NCBI RefSeq assembly: GCF_006575665.1
Contig: NZ_CP041253.1
Coordinates: 3,633,001-3,697,000 of the forward strand
Direction: 5' to 3'
DNA length: 64,000 nucleotides
From: Echinicola soli
GTDB taxonomy: Bacteria > Bacteroidota > Bacteroidia > Cytophagales > Cyclobacteriaceae
Position 1 is the stretch's first letter. The number at the start of each line of letters is the position of its first letter. The notes below the pieces were generated by a model. It had not been told where the DNA came from. It saw only the letters and a program-made list of their open reading frames with translations, and searched no databases. The position numbers and the translations under genes were made by a program. Shown here in pieces: positions 9,047 through 17,509 of the stretch.

Positions 9047-9442
9047 TTAAGCTTTGGGGAAAGGTTGTGTAATGCGTTCCCTGACCATTTCTTTGACAGA
9101 TTCTCCCAAAAGCACCACAGAAGATATGACCAATAACAGGTAATTCAGGATAATGGTCAGGTTAAAAGGGAGGGCCTTGATGCAATAGATGGTGACAGCG
9201 ATGAATATCAAGGCGCTTAAGCCCCCTCCGGCGATTCCCATTCTAGGAGACTTGAAATGGGCAACCAGCAAAATAGCGGTTAATATTGCTGGAACAGACC
9301 AGGATAGTTTACCGGAAAACACCAGGTAGGTTGCTTCTTCTCCGAAAATAGCGTAGCAACAAACTGCAATCCAAAAAGCCGCCATTACAATTCTGAGGGT
9401 CTTTTGACCTATTTTTTCTATTTGTAGGAGTTGATTGACCAT
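9047..9442 (-). CDS. Small integral membrane protein
   Basis: 131 aa from the ATG at 9442; a longer frame would need a TTG start at 9493 and adds 17 residues without membrane character, so the ATG is preferred. Four hydrophobic segments are visible: RIVMAAFWIAVCCYAIF, SVPAILTAILLVAHF, GGLSALIFIAVTIYCI and TIILNYLLLVISSVVLLG, ending with KEMVRERI. The start EKIGQKTLRI and the last segment followed by a basic tail weakly resemble the DUF417/YkgB (RclC) family, but the protein is shorter and the match is only by eye. Function unknown. Confidence 0.65.
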   Translation of the reverse strand: MVNQLLQIEKIGQKTLRIVMAAFWIAVCCYAIFGEEATYLVFSGKLSWSVPAILTAILLVAHFKSPRMGIAGGGLSALIFIAVTIYCIKALPFNLTIILNYLLLVISSVVLLGESVKEMVRERITQPFPKA

Positions 9443-9540
9443 AGCTTTTTTCAGGATTATGTGTTGAAAACGAAGGGGTATTATCGAATGCAATAATATA
9501 CATTTCAGGTTTAAGCTAAGAAATTATGGGAAATAAAAAA

Positions 9541-9564
9541 AGCGACCTGATCGTTCAGGTCGCT
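9541..9564 (-). terminator. Terminator of the ferritin gene
   Basis: Perfect 10-bp stem AGCGACCTGA/TCAGGTCGCT with a TCGT loop, followed on the minus strand by TTTTTTATTTCC. It is 27 bp beyond the ferritin stop. Confidence 0.9.
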
Positions 9565-9590
9565 TCGAGTATAATTCTTTTTAGAATGGC

Positions 9591-10139
9591 CTACTGTGCA
9601 TCGTTCGTATTGTCATGGAGCTTACCAAGCTCTTGGTCGATGGTCCACAGTCCAATACCTTCTTCTCCAATGATATCGAACAACTCCAGGGCTCTACGTG
9701 CCAGTGTTTCTTCTTCACGTTGTTCAGTCACATACCATTGCATAAAGCTGAACGTGGCAAAATCCTTCACCCCAAAGCAGTGATCCACAATGATATTGAT
9801 AGACTTGGTGACTTGGATTTCATGCTCCAAGGTAAGCTGGAAGATCTCTTTGAGAGAATTAAAATGATGCTTGATACCAGAGATCTCTGGCTGTACCGCT
9901 AGACCACCAGCTTCGTTGATATAATGGAAAAGCTTCAACATATGGTGTCTTTCTTCTTCGGCATGTTCGTAAAGTAGTTTGGCTGCGTTGTTATAGCCCA
10001 TCATATCACACCAAGATGCCATGCTTAAATAGGAAGCGGAAGATTTACCTTCCATTTCTATCTGTTTGTTTAACATCTTTTCAGTATCATGTAATAATGA
10101 ACGTTGTAGCGTTACTATTTCTTTTTCTTTCGTCTTCAT
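9591..10139 (-). CDS. ftnA: Ferritin (FtnA type)
   Basis: 182 aa iron-storage protein that oxidises Fe(II) and stores it as mineral in a 24-subunit shell. The four-helix pattern and ferroxidase ligands are visible: Glu in the first helix (KQIEMEGKSSASYLSMASWC), the EEERHHM motif in helix B, and EQREEE in helix D. The start at the ATG of MKTKEKEI is preferred to the GTG two codons earlier. It has its own terminator and no partner genes. The SUF operon in the same window also serves iron metabolism but is 7 kb away. No Fur-like site was identified. Confidence 0.93.
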   Translation of the reverse strand: MKTKEKEIVTLQRSLLHDTEKMLNKQIEMEGKSSASYLSMASWCDMMGYNNAAKLLYEHAEEERHHMLKLFHYINEAGGLAVQPEISGIKHHFNSLKEIFQLTLEHEIQVTKSINIIVDHCFGVKDFATFSFMQWYVTEQREEETLARRALELFDIIGEEGIGLWTIDQELGKLHDNTNDAQ

Positions 10140-10461
10140 AATCACTTATGTTTAAGTTCTTAATACAAACATAACCAAATTATCAGAGTTTAGTTCAATG
10201 TATTACCTGTGTTTTCGGAATTTAGAATTGGTATAATTAAAGTTCTAAAGAATAATATTCTGTCTAAGTTAATTTGAATTAAATATAAATAAAGATGAAA
10301 AATGGGCTTTAGCGTAATATGAGCATGGTTGATTTATGAGGTGGGCTCTTTCATATGACCTTTCCCACCGGAGAATTGACAGGAAGCGATTTGAAAGGCT
10401 ACTTGGAAATAGTACCGTCGGTATGGAATATTAGGTAACCCGCGATTTTATCTGCAGGATT

Positions 10462-10707
10462 CTAAGTATTACCAATCTTCAAATAATTAATTTCTTGGCG
10501 GTCCATATATGCTTGGAGGATCTGTATATGCATTTCATGATTTATCCAAGGTGTTTTGGTTCTTTTAGCCATATTCTTCAATTGGTAGAAAAGCATATCA
10601 TTATAAAATCTCCTATAATCAAAGGGGGGAATGACTTGTGAGATGCGACCTTTGCGTGTATACTCAGATATAAGTTTAGCTCTATGTAATACTATGGGTA
10701 AGGTATT
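10462..10707 (-). pseudogene. Possible 5'-truncated gene remnant of unknown family
   Basis: An 82-codon open frame on the minus strand lacks a start codon near its beginning and reads, in part, ISEYTRKGRISQVIPPFDYR, FYNDMLFYQLKNMAKR and PWINHEMHIQILQAYMDRQE, ending EINYLKIGNT. The composition is protein-like (charged, with aromatic spacing) rather than random, which suggests the 3' end of a lost gene. I cannot name the family. It may equally be a chance frame. Confidence 0.35.
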
Positions 10708-10908
10708 TCACCGAAAACCCTTAAAAAAAATCGGACTGGACTATAAAACTTGTATTAATGGATCCGCCTTGCAGGTATTGGGTGTTAAGAAATTAAATAA
10801 GGGGTTGGGCAAGAAGACAGGAGGATTTTGTCTGCATGAGGGAGGGGGTTAATTTTAGCGTAATAGATGCACCGCAGCGGGTTTTCCTCCTCAGGCGGAC
10901 GGGTTTTG

Positions 10909-10940
10909 GCCACTTTTTTCACTTGTAGGAAAAAAGTGGC
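10909..10940. repeat. Perfect inverted repeat, repeat-element hairpin
   Basis: Arms GCCACTTTTTTC (10909-10920) and GAAAAAAGTGGC (10929-10940) are perfectly complementary around an 8-nt loop. Sequence on both sides resembles a common Bacteroidota intergenic repeat. It has no T-run, so it is not a typical terminator. Confidence 0.6.
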
Positions 10941-11081
10941 AAAGGATGAGCTGATGACAAAGCTTAAATGATACCATTACAAATTAATTCAGCACCCACA
11001 GTCAATCATATAGAACCATAAGTTTTTGTCTAAAATGTCTAGTATGGATTTATTTTCATCATTTTTTTTTAAAATTGCCGT

Positions 11082-11810
11082 ATGAAAATAGTTGCAATGA
11101 TTCCAGCACGCTATGGTGCTACACGCTTTCCAGGAAAGCTGACTTCTGATTTATGTGGTAAACCCGTTATTGTCAGGACTTATCTGAGTACGATGGCCAC
11201 GGGTTTATTTGATAAGGTGATAGTAGTGACGGATCATAGACAGATAGCGGAACAGATCGAGCAGGAGGGAGGAGAAGTGTTTTTCAGTCAGAAAGCACAT
11301 GAGAGTGGATCAGACCGTATAGCTGAAGCAGTAGCCGATGTGGAAGCCGATGTGGTGGTGAATGTACAGGGGGATGAGCCCTTTCAAGATAAGGAATCAT
11401 TGTCAGGATTGGTACAGGCATTCGAAGATAAGTCTGTAAAGGTAGCTTCTCTCATGAGGAAAATTGAAGATGATGTAGATGTCATCAATCCCAATTCGGT
11501 CAAGGTGGTAGTGGACAAGGAAAATTTTGCCCTTTATTTTAGCCGCTGTCCTATCCCTTTCGTCCGGGATAAGTACCAACCTGATTACTATAGACATATT
11601 GGTGTTTATGCCTATACCAAGCAACTGCTGTTGGCATATACCAATTGGGAAAAGACCATGCTTGAAAAGGCAGAGATGCTTGAACAGTTACGGTTATTGG
11701 AAAATGGCATTCGTATTAAGATGGTAGAAACCACTCATGAGGCCGTGGCGATAGACACCAAGGCGGATCTGGACCGTGCGATTGCATTTTACCAGCGTAA
11801 TTCCCAATAG
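11082..11810 (+). CDS. kdsB: 3-deoxy-manno-octulosonate cytidylyltransferase (CMP-KDO synthetase)
   Basis: 242 aa. KdsB activates KDO with CTP to CMP-KDO for transfer to lipid A in the lipopolysaccharide core, in the cytoplasm. The N-terminal nucleotide-binding signature IPARYGATRFPGKLTSDLCG, the ESGSDRIAEAV loop, VNVQGDEPF and the Tyr-rich PDYYRHIGVYAYTKQ segment are all diagnostic. The length is typical. It is a single plus-strand gene convergent with sugE, only 16 bp apart, with no room for a separate terminator. Confidence 0.96.
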   Translation: MKIVAMIPARYGATRFPGKLTSDLCGKPVIVRTYLSTMATGLFDKVIVVTDHRQIAEQIEQEGGEVFFSQKAHESGSDRIAEAVADVEADVVVNVQGDEPFQDKESLSGLVQAFEDKSVKVASLMRKIEDDVDVINPNSVKVVVDKENFALYFSRCPIPFVRDKYQPDYYRHIGVYAYTKQLLLAYTNWEKTMLEKAEMLEQLRLLENGIRIKMVETTHEAVAIDTKADLDRAIAFYQRNSQ

Positions 11811-11826
11811 CCTCTCATACCTGCAA

Positions 11827-12141
11827 TTAGGCAACGGCCTTGAGCCCAATGATAGAACTTATTAGCAACATCAGAAAGCCTATTCTAAGCCAATTGGAGG
11901 GTTCTTGGAAAAAGAAAATCCCCACCAGTACAGTTCCTGCTGCACCAATGCCTGTCCAAACAGCATAGGCTGTGCCCATGGGGATGGTCTTGATGGCATG
12001 ATTGAGCAGGTAGAAGCTTAAACTGATGCTGATGAAAAATGCAACTGACCATTTAAAATTGGTAAAGTTGTTGGCCATTTTCAGTGAAGTGGTGAAGGCT
12101 ACTTCGAAAAGCCCTGCCAGGATCAATATTAACCAAGCCAT
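11827..12141 (-). CDS. sugE: SMR-family exporter of the SugE/Gdx type
   Basis: 104 aa with four transmembrane helices. SMR transporters work as dual-topology dimers that exchange protons for cations. Glu13 (AGLFEV) is the central coupling residue. The GTAYAVWTGIGAAGTVLVGI segment and the C-terminal SSIIGLKAVA are of the SugE/Gdx subgroup, whose characterised members export guanidinium rather than broad quaternary amines. The start lies 3 bp after the rsmE stop, so the two form an operon. No guanidine riboswitch is visible upstream because the gene follows rsmE directly. Confidence 0.9.
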   Translation of the reverse strand: MAWLILILAGLFEVAFTTSLKMANNFTNFKWSVAFFISISLSFYLLNHAIKTIPMGTAYAVWTGIGAAGTVLVGIFFFQEPSNWLRIGFLMLLISSIIGLKAVA

Positions 12142-12144
12142 AAA

Positions 12145-12852
12145 CTAACGGTTTTTTAAGCTAAATGTGTGTACAGCCGCCAATCCTGCAGTTTCAGTCC
12201 GAAGCCTACTATTTCCTAAGCTACAGGGAGCAAAACCATTCTTGGTGGCGAGGTTGATTTCTTCAGGTGAAAAGTCTCCTTCTGGACCGATAAGAATCAA
12301 ATAGGAAGTATTCTTTTCTGCCAGGTCAAATAGGTGATGAGTATGCGCTTCATCCACGTAGGCAATAAACTTTTGATGGTCAGCAAACGCGTCATTTTTC
12401 AGCAGGTCATGGAAGGAGATTAGAGGGTTAATAACGGGGAAATGTGTTTTGAGACTCTGTTTACAGGCGGCAACCATTTTCTTCTCAAGCCGATCTGGCT
12501 TCAAGAAGCTTCGCTCAGAATTAGTAGTCTTTAAAAATGTCAATTCCTGAAAACCAATCTCCGTAATCTTTTCCAACATCCATTCCATCCTGTCCGTGTT
12601 TTTGGTAGGGGCAATGGCCAGATGAATGCGATGGTCTGGAAGAGGTGTCTCTTTCTTTTCAATTATACTTAATTCGGTTCTTTTCAGATCACTTTTGGTG
12701 ATCGTACAGGTGAACAAGTGACCTTTTCCATCTGTTAGCAAAACTTCATCGCCAATAACTTTTCTCAGCACTTTGACCAAATGCTTTGATTCCTCATGAT
12801 TGAGGATGATGTTACCGGTATCAGGAATGTCTTTTTGATAGAATAGCTGCAT
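12145..12852 (-). CDS. rsmE: 16S rRNA m3U1498 methyltransferase RsmE
   Basis: 235 aa SPOUT-class enzyme that methylates N3 of U1498 in 16S rRNA. The N-terminal PUA-like domain (HEESKHLVKVLRKVIGDEVL) leads into the SPOUT domain with the SAM-binding knot: LIGPEGDFSPEEI and LGNSRLRTETAGLAAVH, typical of RsmE. It sits directly upstream of sugE and probably drives its transcription. Confidence 0.95.
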   Translation of the reverse strand: MQLFYQKDIPDTGNIILNHEESKHLVKVLRKVIGDEVLLTDGKGHLFTCTITKSDLKRTELSIIEKKETPLPDHRIHLAIAPTKNTDRMEWMLEKITEIGFQELTFLKTTNSERSFLKPDRLEKKMVAACKQSLKTHFPVINPLISFHDLLKNDAFADHQKFIAYVDEAHTHHLFDLAEKNTSYLILIGPEGDFSPEEINLATKNGFAPCSLGNSRLRTETAGLAAVHTFSLKNR

Positions 12853-12901
12853 GTATCACGTAATTTCTTACAAAGATAACAAGTAGTGGGGAAATGGTAT
12901 G

Positions 12902-12936
12902 GGACCAAGCAAAATTTCCGGGGGATGAGAGATTTA
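12902..12936. repeat. 35-bp direct repeat, copy 1
   Basis: Begins GGACCAAGCAAAATTTCCGG and ends GAGAGATTTA; identical to 13128-13162. It lies in non-coding DNA 226 bp from the second copy. Confidence 0.85.
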
Positions 12937-13127
12937 TATTCATTTGGTATGTCGCCACGAAGTCGCCAAGACACGAAGTTTTTTGTAGGCGGATTCCAAA
13001 TTTCACGGAAAACAAACAGCTTTGGGTCTTAGAATTTTTGTGGAAAAAAACAAAAAAGAAATCCTTTTAAAATAAAGGGATTCATGCCCTCAACTTTTTC
13101 GCTTGCCTCCTTTTTAGCACATTTTGA

Positions 13128-13162
13128 GGACCAAGCAAAATTTCCGGGGGATGAGAGATTTA
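13128..13162. repeat. 35-bp direct repeat, copy 2
   Basis: Exact second copy of 12902-12936. The surrounding sequence differs after ATTTA, so the duplication is limited to this block. Confidence 0.85.
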
Positions 13163-13390
13163 CAAGTGGCTATGGTAAGCATATTTCCCTTTAATTTAGC
13201 AATAGTAATGCGTGCTCCAGTATAAAAAAATCAGTGCAAATCTTAGTAATCTGCATGCTATCGAAATCAACCCTAATCCCCCCCCCAACTTTTCCGCTTG
13301 ATCCCAATTTTACACCTGAATAAAAGGACGGAAACACAATTTATTCAATTATGCTTGGCTACATGCATGATTGCGGAGACTCAAAAATAA

Positions 13391-13420
13391 AAAAGCGCAA
13401 ATCGAATGATTTGCGCTTTT
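13391..13420 (-). terminator. Terminator of the DEAD-box helicase gene
   Basis: Perfect 13-bp stem (AAAAGCGCAAATC with GATTTGCGCTTTT) and GAAT loop, 27 bp after the helicase stop. The A/T-rich flanks make it look bidirectional, but only the minus-strand gene reads into it. Confidence 0.85.
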
Positions 13421-13447
13421 CCTAACCTTTATTAACCTTTATATAAT

Positions 13448-15151
13448 TTAATCTTTTGAGAGTTCCATGTTGACAGATTTACCTTTAATGGTATTCCTTT
13501 TCATGACACTAATGACATGACTTGCATCTTTGGTAGGTACGTCCACAAAAGAGAAATTATCAAAGATGTCTATACCACCGATCAGACGACCAGAAATTCC
13601 TGCTTCACCAGCTATGGCTCCTACGATATCATTCGGTCTGATTCTGTCTTTTTTACCCAGATTAAGGAAAAGCCTGGCCATATTTGCTTCTCTTTTTCCT
13701 CTTTCACGGCCACCTTTTCGGGCACCTGGACGTTCTCCTCGACCTTTTTTAGCACCTCTTTCGAAGCGGTCTCTTCCTCGGCTTCCTCTTTCTCCTCTAT
13801 CCCTTTCACGGCCTAGGTTTAGGTCGAAGTTCATGTCGGAAAGTTCCTGAATTGATTTGCCCATTTGCAGTTTTACCAACCCAAGAGCGATTTGATCCAT
13901 GCTTAATCCTTCGGCAAGTAGCTGACCTAATGCTGCTTCAAAAAACTGGTTGTCTTCCTCTTTGGAAAGTTCTTTTGTAACATCTTTTACCAATTGATCT
14001 TTTTTCTGGTCAACCATTTCAGCGACAGAAGGCGGATTCATTTTGGTCAGGGATGTTTTGATGTATTTTTCCAGATCTTTAAGCCTGAAAATATCCTTTC
14101 TTCCTGTAATGAAAGAGATTGCCATACCTGAACGGCCAGCTCTGCCTGTTCTACCGATACGGTGAACATAGTACTCTTCATCCAGCGGGAGGTCATAATT
14201 AAATACCACTTCCACATTGTCTACATCGATTCCTCTCGCGGCTACATCAGTAGCTACCAACATTGCGCAGTGACCTTTTCTGAATTTGTTCATCACCTTG
14301 TCACGCTGTGCCTGGGACAAGTCTCCGTGTAGTGCTTCAGCAGAGATTCCTCTAGCGATCAAGCCTTCGGTAACTTCGTCTGTAGCCCTTTTGGTATTAC
14401 AGAAAACCACGCCAAGATTAAATTGATGTACATTGACCAGTCTCGTGATCAGTTCCATCTTCAATGGAGGCTTGACTTCGTAATAAACCTGTGAAATGTT
14501 CTCAACAGTCAGTTCCTTACGGAGGATCTTGACGATTTCAGGATTGGTTTGATATTTTCTGGTCAAGTCCATGATAGGCTTGGCCATAGTTGCTGAGAAG
14601 AAGATCGTCTGTCTAATCTCAGGCATTTGGCTAAGAACCATTTCAATGTCTTCCCTGAAGCCCATGTCAAGCATTTCGTCTGCTTCATCCAGTACAATGG
14701 TTTGAACAGTATCAAGTTTCAGGGTGCCACGTTTCATGTGGTCCATAATTCTACCTGGTGTACCTACGACGATCTGTACACCTTTTTTAAGTGTCCGGAT
14801 TTGACGGTCGATAGCTTCACCACCATAGATTGCTGTACTGAAAACACCCTTTTTGTGCTTGGCAAGTTTGGTGATTTCACCTTCTACCTGTACTGCGAGT
14901 TCCCTGGTAGGGCATAAGATCAATGCCTGTGGGTGCCTGCTGCTGCTGTCTACGCGATCGATGATCGGAATCCCGAAAGAAGCAGTTTTTCCAGTTCCTG
15001 TTTGTGCCTGGCCAATGACATCACGGCCATCTAGCATCAAAGGAATTGATTGTGCTTGAATTTCAGAAGGTTGGGTATAGCCCATACCTTCCACTGCTTG
15101 AAGAATTTCGTCTGAAATTCCCAAGTCTGCGAATAAAATCTCGTTTTCCAT
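13448..15151 (-). CDS. deaD: DEAD-box ATP-dependent RNA helicase (DeaD/CsdA type)
   Basis: 567 aa. The protein unwinds RNA duplexes and is expected to act in ribosome assembly and cold adaptation. The Q motif (GYTQPSEIQAQSIP), Walker A AQTGTGKT (49-56), PTREL, TPGR, DEAD (155-158), SAT and HRIGRTGRAG are intact. After the two RecA domains comes a linker rich in Arg, Gly and Asp/Glu (about residues 435-480), then a DbpA/CsdA-type RNA-binding domain at the C-terminus (ANMARLFLNLGKKDRIRPND). The Shine-Dalgarno region lies in one arm of a 10-bp hairpin (15159-15214), which suggests post-transcriptional control. Monocistronic. Confidence 0.95.
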   Translation of the reverse strand: MENEILFADLGISDEILQAVEGMGYTQPSEIQAQSIPLMLDGRDVIGQAQTGTGKTASFGIPIIDRVDSSSRHPQALILCPTRELAVQVEGEITKLAKHKKGVFSTAIYGGEAIDRQIRTLKKGVQIVVGTPGRIMDHMKRGTLKLDTVQTIVLDEADEMLDMGFREDIEMVLSQMPEIRQTIFFSATMAKPIMDLTRKYQTNPEIVKILRKELTVENISQVYYEVKPPLKMELITRLVNVHQFNLGVVFCNTKRATDEVTEGLIARGISAEALHGDLSQAQRDKVMNKFRKGHCAMLVATDVAARGIDVDNVEVVFNYDLPLDEEYYVHRIGRTGRAGRSGMAISFITGRKDIFRLKDLEKYIKTSLTKMNPPSVAEMVDQKKDQLVKDVTKELSKEEDNQFFEAALGQLLAEGLSMDQIALGLVKLQMGKSIQELSDMNFDLNLGRERDRGERGSRGRDRFERGAKKGRGERPGARKGGRERGKREANMARLFLNLGKKDRIRPNDIVGAIAGEAGISGRLIGGIDIFDNFSFVDVPTKDASHVISVMKRNTIKGKSVNMELSKD

Positions 15152-15214
15152 GAATTTTTCCTTACTCCTGCGCCCTGATTTTCCTTGATATAACCCAACA
15201 CTACGGAGTAAGGA
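15152..15214 (-). promoter_or_regulatory. 5'-UTR hairpin that can sequester the helicase ribosome binding site
   Basis: In the mRNA the sequence TCCTTACTCC (complement of 15205-15214) is perfectly complementary to GGAGTAAGGA (complement of 15159-15168). The latter contains the purine-rich ribosome binding site AAGGA seven bases before the ATG. Pairing would close a 36-nt loop and hide the site. This is a candidate RNA thermometer or translational switch; the pairing is seen, the function is inferred. Confidence 0.6.
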
Positions 15215-15400
15215 ACCTCATGACTCAGAAAAGTTCTTTTCTTAATTGTGCTGCAAAGATATGTGTAATTATTTGCTTTTACAAATAAGGATAAAGTATT
15301 ATTGAAATAAATAGTAAATAAATGTTCTTGGAAGGAAAAAATATTTGGTATGATAGATAAGGGCTTAAGATGTATTTCACTAAAAAACAGGAATATGAAA
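15215..15400. other. Upstream region of the helicase gene
   Basis: AT-rich DNA between the helicase leader and the gltA terminator. The open frame seen here on the minus strand runs through the leader and is not coding-like. The helicase promoter should lie here but no motif was identified with confidence. Confidence 0.4.
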
Positions 15401-15426
15401 AAAGCGGAATCCAAGGATCCCGCTTT
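15401..15426 (-). terminator. Terminator of gltA
   Basis: 12-bp stem AAAGCGGAATCC/GGATCCCGCTTT with one mismatch, 35 bp beyond the gltA stop, followed on the minus strand by a short T-rich stretch. Confidence 0.75.
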
Positions 15427-15461
15427 AGTTATTAGTTACAGTTACTGTTTAGATTATATTT

Positions 15462-16748
15462 TTATCTATCACCCATAGTGACATAAGAACGCTCATTGGC
15501 ACCAGTGTAAACTTGTCTTGGTCGACCAATAGGTTCGTTGTTTTCTCTCATTTCTTTCCACTGTGCGATCCAGCCTGGTAGACGTCCCAGGGCAAACATG
15601 ACAGTAAACATGTCAGTTGGGATACCTAGTGCCCTGTAGATGATGCCAGAATAGAAGTCCACATTTGGATATAATTTTCTGTCTACGAAGTACTGGTCAT
15701 TGAGGGCCGCTTCTTCCAGTTCTTTGGCAATTTCCAATACAGGATCATTGACCCCCAGTTTACCAAGGACATCATCGGCGGCTTTCTTGATGATTTTAGC
15801 TCTTGGGTCAAAGTTTTTATAAACCCTGTGGCCAAAGCCCATAAGTCTAAACGGATCATTTTTGTCCTTAGCTTTGTCAAGGTATTTTTTCGTGTCACCA
15901 CCATCTTCTTTGATCGCTTCCAGCATTTCGATCACCGATTGGTTAGCGCCGCCATGAAGTGGTCCCCACAGGGCATTGATGCCTGCTGAGATGGAAGCAT
16001 AGATGCTGGCTTGGGAAGAGCCCACGATCCTTACAGTAGAAGTAGAGCAGTTTTGCTCGTGATCTGCATGAAGAATAAGAAGCTTGTCCAATGCTTTGGC
16101 AATGATAGGATCTACCTCGTACTTCTCCGCTGGTAGCGCAAACATCATTTTCATGAAGTTAGAGCAATAGTCCAGCCTATTGTCTGGGTAATTGGCCGGG
16201 TGCCCCATTTTATTTTTATACGCCCAAGCTGCAAAAGTAGGTAGCTTGGCCATTAATCTTACGATGCTCAATTTGATTTCTTCCTCAGTCCTGTTTGGAT
16301 CCAATGAAGTAGGGTAGAAGGCTGTCAATGAACAGATCAAAGAAGACAATACGCCCATCGGATGGGCTACAGATGGGAAACCATCAAGAATCTTCTTGAT
16401 ATCTTCATGCACTAAGGTATGATAGGTGATTTCATTTGCAAACTGGTCATATTGCTCTTGAGTAGGAAGCTCACCATAAATTAATAGATAAGAAACCTCC
16501 AAAAAGTTAGACTTTTCAGCCAGGTCTTCGATGTTATACCCACGATATCTGAGGATACCTTGTTCTCCATCCAAGAAAGTAATGGCACTTTTTGTAGATC
16601 CTGTGTTTTTGAATCCTGGGTCTAATGTTATTAATCCAGATTCGCCTCTTAATTTGGCAATTTCTATTGCCTTCTCATTTTCAGTTCCTTCCGTTACTGG
16701 TAATTCATATTCGGTACCATTGAAGGATAACTTAGCTATTTCAGACAT
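15462..16748 (-). CDS. gltA: Citrate synthase (hexameric type II form)
   Basis: 428 aa. It condenses oxaloacetate and acetyl-CoA to citrate, the entry step of the TCA cycle. Typical blocks are present: LDPGFKNTGSTKSAITFLDG and RYRGYNIEDLAE at the N-terminus, LHADHEQNCSTSTVR with a catalytic-region His, GPLHGGANQ, and GFGHRVYKNFDPRAKI. The length and the N-terminal beta domain match the NADH-sensitive Gram-negative form. It stands alone with its own terminator; a 26-bp palindrome lies about 115 bp upstream. Confidence 0.97.
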   Translation of the reverse strand: MSEIAKLSFNGTEYELPVTEGTENEKAIEIAKLRGESGLITLDPGFKNTGSTKSAITFLDGEQGILRYRGYNIEDLAEKSNFLEVSYLLIYGELPTQEQYDQFANEITYHTLVHEDIKKILDGFPSVAHPMGVLSSLICSLTAFYPTSLDPNRTEEEIKLSIVRLMAKLPTFAAWAYKNKMGHPANYPDNRLDYCSNFMKMMFALPAEKYEVDPIIAKALDKLLILHADHEQNCSTSTVRIVGSSQASIYASISAGINALWGPLHGGANQSVIEMLEAIKEDGGDTKKYLDKAKDKNDPFRLMGFGHRVYKNFDPRAKIIKKAADDVLGKLGVNDPVLEIAKELEEAALNDQYFVDRKLYPNVDFYSGIIYRALGIPTDMFTVMFALGRLPGWIAQWKEMRENNEPIGRPRQVYTGANERSYVTMGDR

Positions 16749-17028
16749 AAGTTTTACGTTTATCTATTTATGGTTTTGTTCAATCATGAAACCGTATTTG
16801 GCGGCCTTAAGTTAATAAAAAACCGCCTTATTTTCATAATAAACAGTATATATTACACGAATAAAATTAAGTAATTTTACTTAATTTTTTGTTGAGGTTA
16901 TTTGTTGCATCCCATTTGCGCAATAATCAGAAAAACATACCTGATTGGGTTCATGTCTTATGGGGCAAATGCTCGAAAATACAAAATAAAATCCTGAGCC
17001 TGATATGTGGGATGTAATGGGGATAAAA
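16749..17028. other. gltA upstream region with a 26-bp palindrome
   Basis: No gene. Expected to hold the gltA promoter. The most notable element is the palindrome at 16863-16888. No promoter match was convincing. Confidence 0.5.
16863..16888. promoter_or_regulatory. AT-rich palindrome, possible operator upstream of gltA
   Basis: Perfect dyad: AAAATTAAGTAA, a TT centre, then TTACTTAATTTT. It lies 115-140 bp upstream of the gltA start. It could be a dimeric regulator site or chance in AT-rich DNA. Confidence 0.35.
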
Positions 17029-17058
17029 AAAAGTAGTCTACCATGGTAGACTACTTTT
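17029..17058 (-). terminator. Terminator at the end of the SUF operon
   Basis: A perfect 30-bp palindrome (AAAAGTAGTCTACC ATGGTAGACTACTTTT, read as one dyad) begins 6 bp beyond the bacilliredoxin stop and continues into a T-run on the minus strand. Confidence 0.9.
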
Positions 17059-17063
17059 AATGA

Positions 17064-17483
17064 TTACTTGCAGAAATGCTCAAAAACTTCTACTAAATGT
17101 TCTCCAATAATTTGGGCATTTCTTCCTTCGATGTGGTGTCTCTCGATAAAGTGCACCAACTCTCCGTCCTTAAAGAGGGCCATGGCAGGAGATGATGGTG
17201 GATAAGGAAGACAAAGTTCCCTAACCTTGTTTACCGCTTCTGTATCGTTACCCGCAAATACCGTGGACAATGTCCCCGGTCTTGCATCGGTTTTGTCCAA
17301 GGCATACTTTACGCCTGGCCTTGCAGCACCTGCAGCACACCCACATACGGAGTTAACGACAATAAAGGTGGTTCCTTTATCATTTTTTAAGTGATTTTCT
17401 ACATCTTCGGCAGTTTTAAATTCTTTAAAACCTACATCTGTTAATTCAGCACGCATTGGTGCTACTAATTCTTCAGGGTACAT
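17064..17483 (-). CDS. BrxA/BrxB-family bacilliredoxin
   Basis: 139 aa, thioredoxin-like fold of the YphP/YqiW family. In Firmicutes these proteins remove bacillithiol from mixed disulfides; in Bacteroidota, which also make bacillithiol in several lineages, the same role is likely. The CGC redox motif (VNSVCGCAAG, Cys47 and Cys49) is intact, with the MYPEELVAPMRAELTDVGF start characteristic of the family. It closes the SUF operon, 26 bp after the sufT-like gene, so it probably protects or reduces thiols during iron-sulfur assembly. It is followed by a strong terminator. Confidence 0.9.
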   Translation of the reverse strand: MYPEELVAPMRAELTDVGFKEFKTAEDVENHLKNDKGTTFIVVNSVCGCAAGAARPGVKYALDKTDARPGTLSTVFAGNDTEAVNKVRELCLPYPPSSPAMALFKDGELVHFIERHHIEGRNAQIIGEHLVEVFEHFCK

Positions 17484-17509
17484 AATATCTTCAATTTAAA
17501 TTAGTGCTT

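Larger units (their letters stand above)
10140..11081. other. Long intergenic region with a gene remnant and a repeat hairpin
   Basis: No intact gene. On the minus strand a decayed open frame lies at 10462-10707; around 10860-10990 is a repeat-like segment with a perfect hairpin (10909-10940). The remaining sequence is AT-rich and must contain the promoters of the divergent ferritin and kdsB genes; no clear promoter was identified. Confidence 0.6.
12853..13390. other. Intergenic region with duplicated 35-bp sequence
   Basis: No gene. It holds two identical 35-bp repeats (12902-12936, 13128-13162) and a segment near 12947-12985 with the GCCACGAAGTCGCCAAGACA type of sequence that recurs between genes in many bacteria. 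Two similar pyrimidine-rich runs (CCCTCAACTTTTTCGCTTG near 13087 and CCCCCAACTTTTCCGCTTG near 13283) suggest more decayed copies of the same repeat. Confidence 0.65.

Noticed and set aside
10631..10852. 73-codon plus-strand open frame in the ferritin-kdsB gap
   Set aside because: No recognisable domain, no ribosome binding site, and it overlaps the better minus-strand remnant.
15037..15414. 125-codon frame upstream of the helicase gene
   Set aside because: It overlaps the helicase 5' end in another frame and crosses the leader hairpin; composition is not protein-like.
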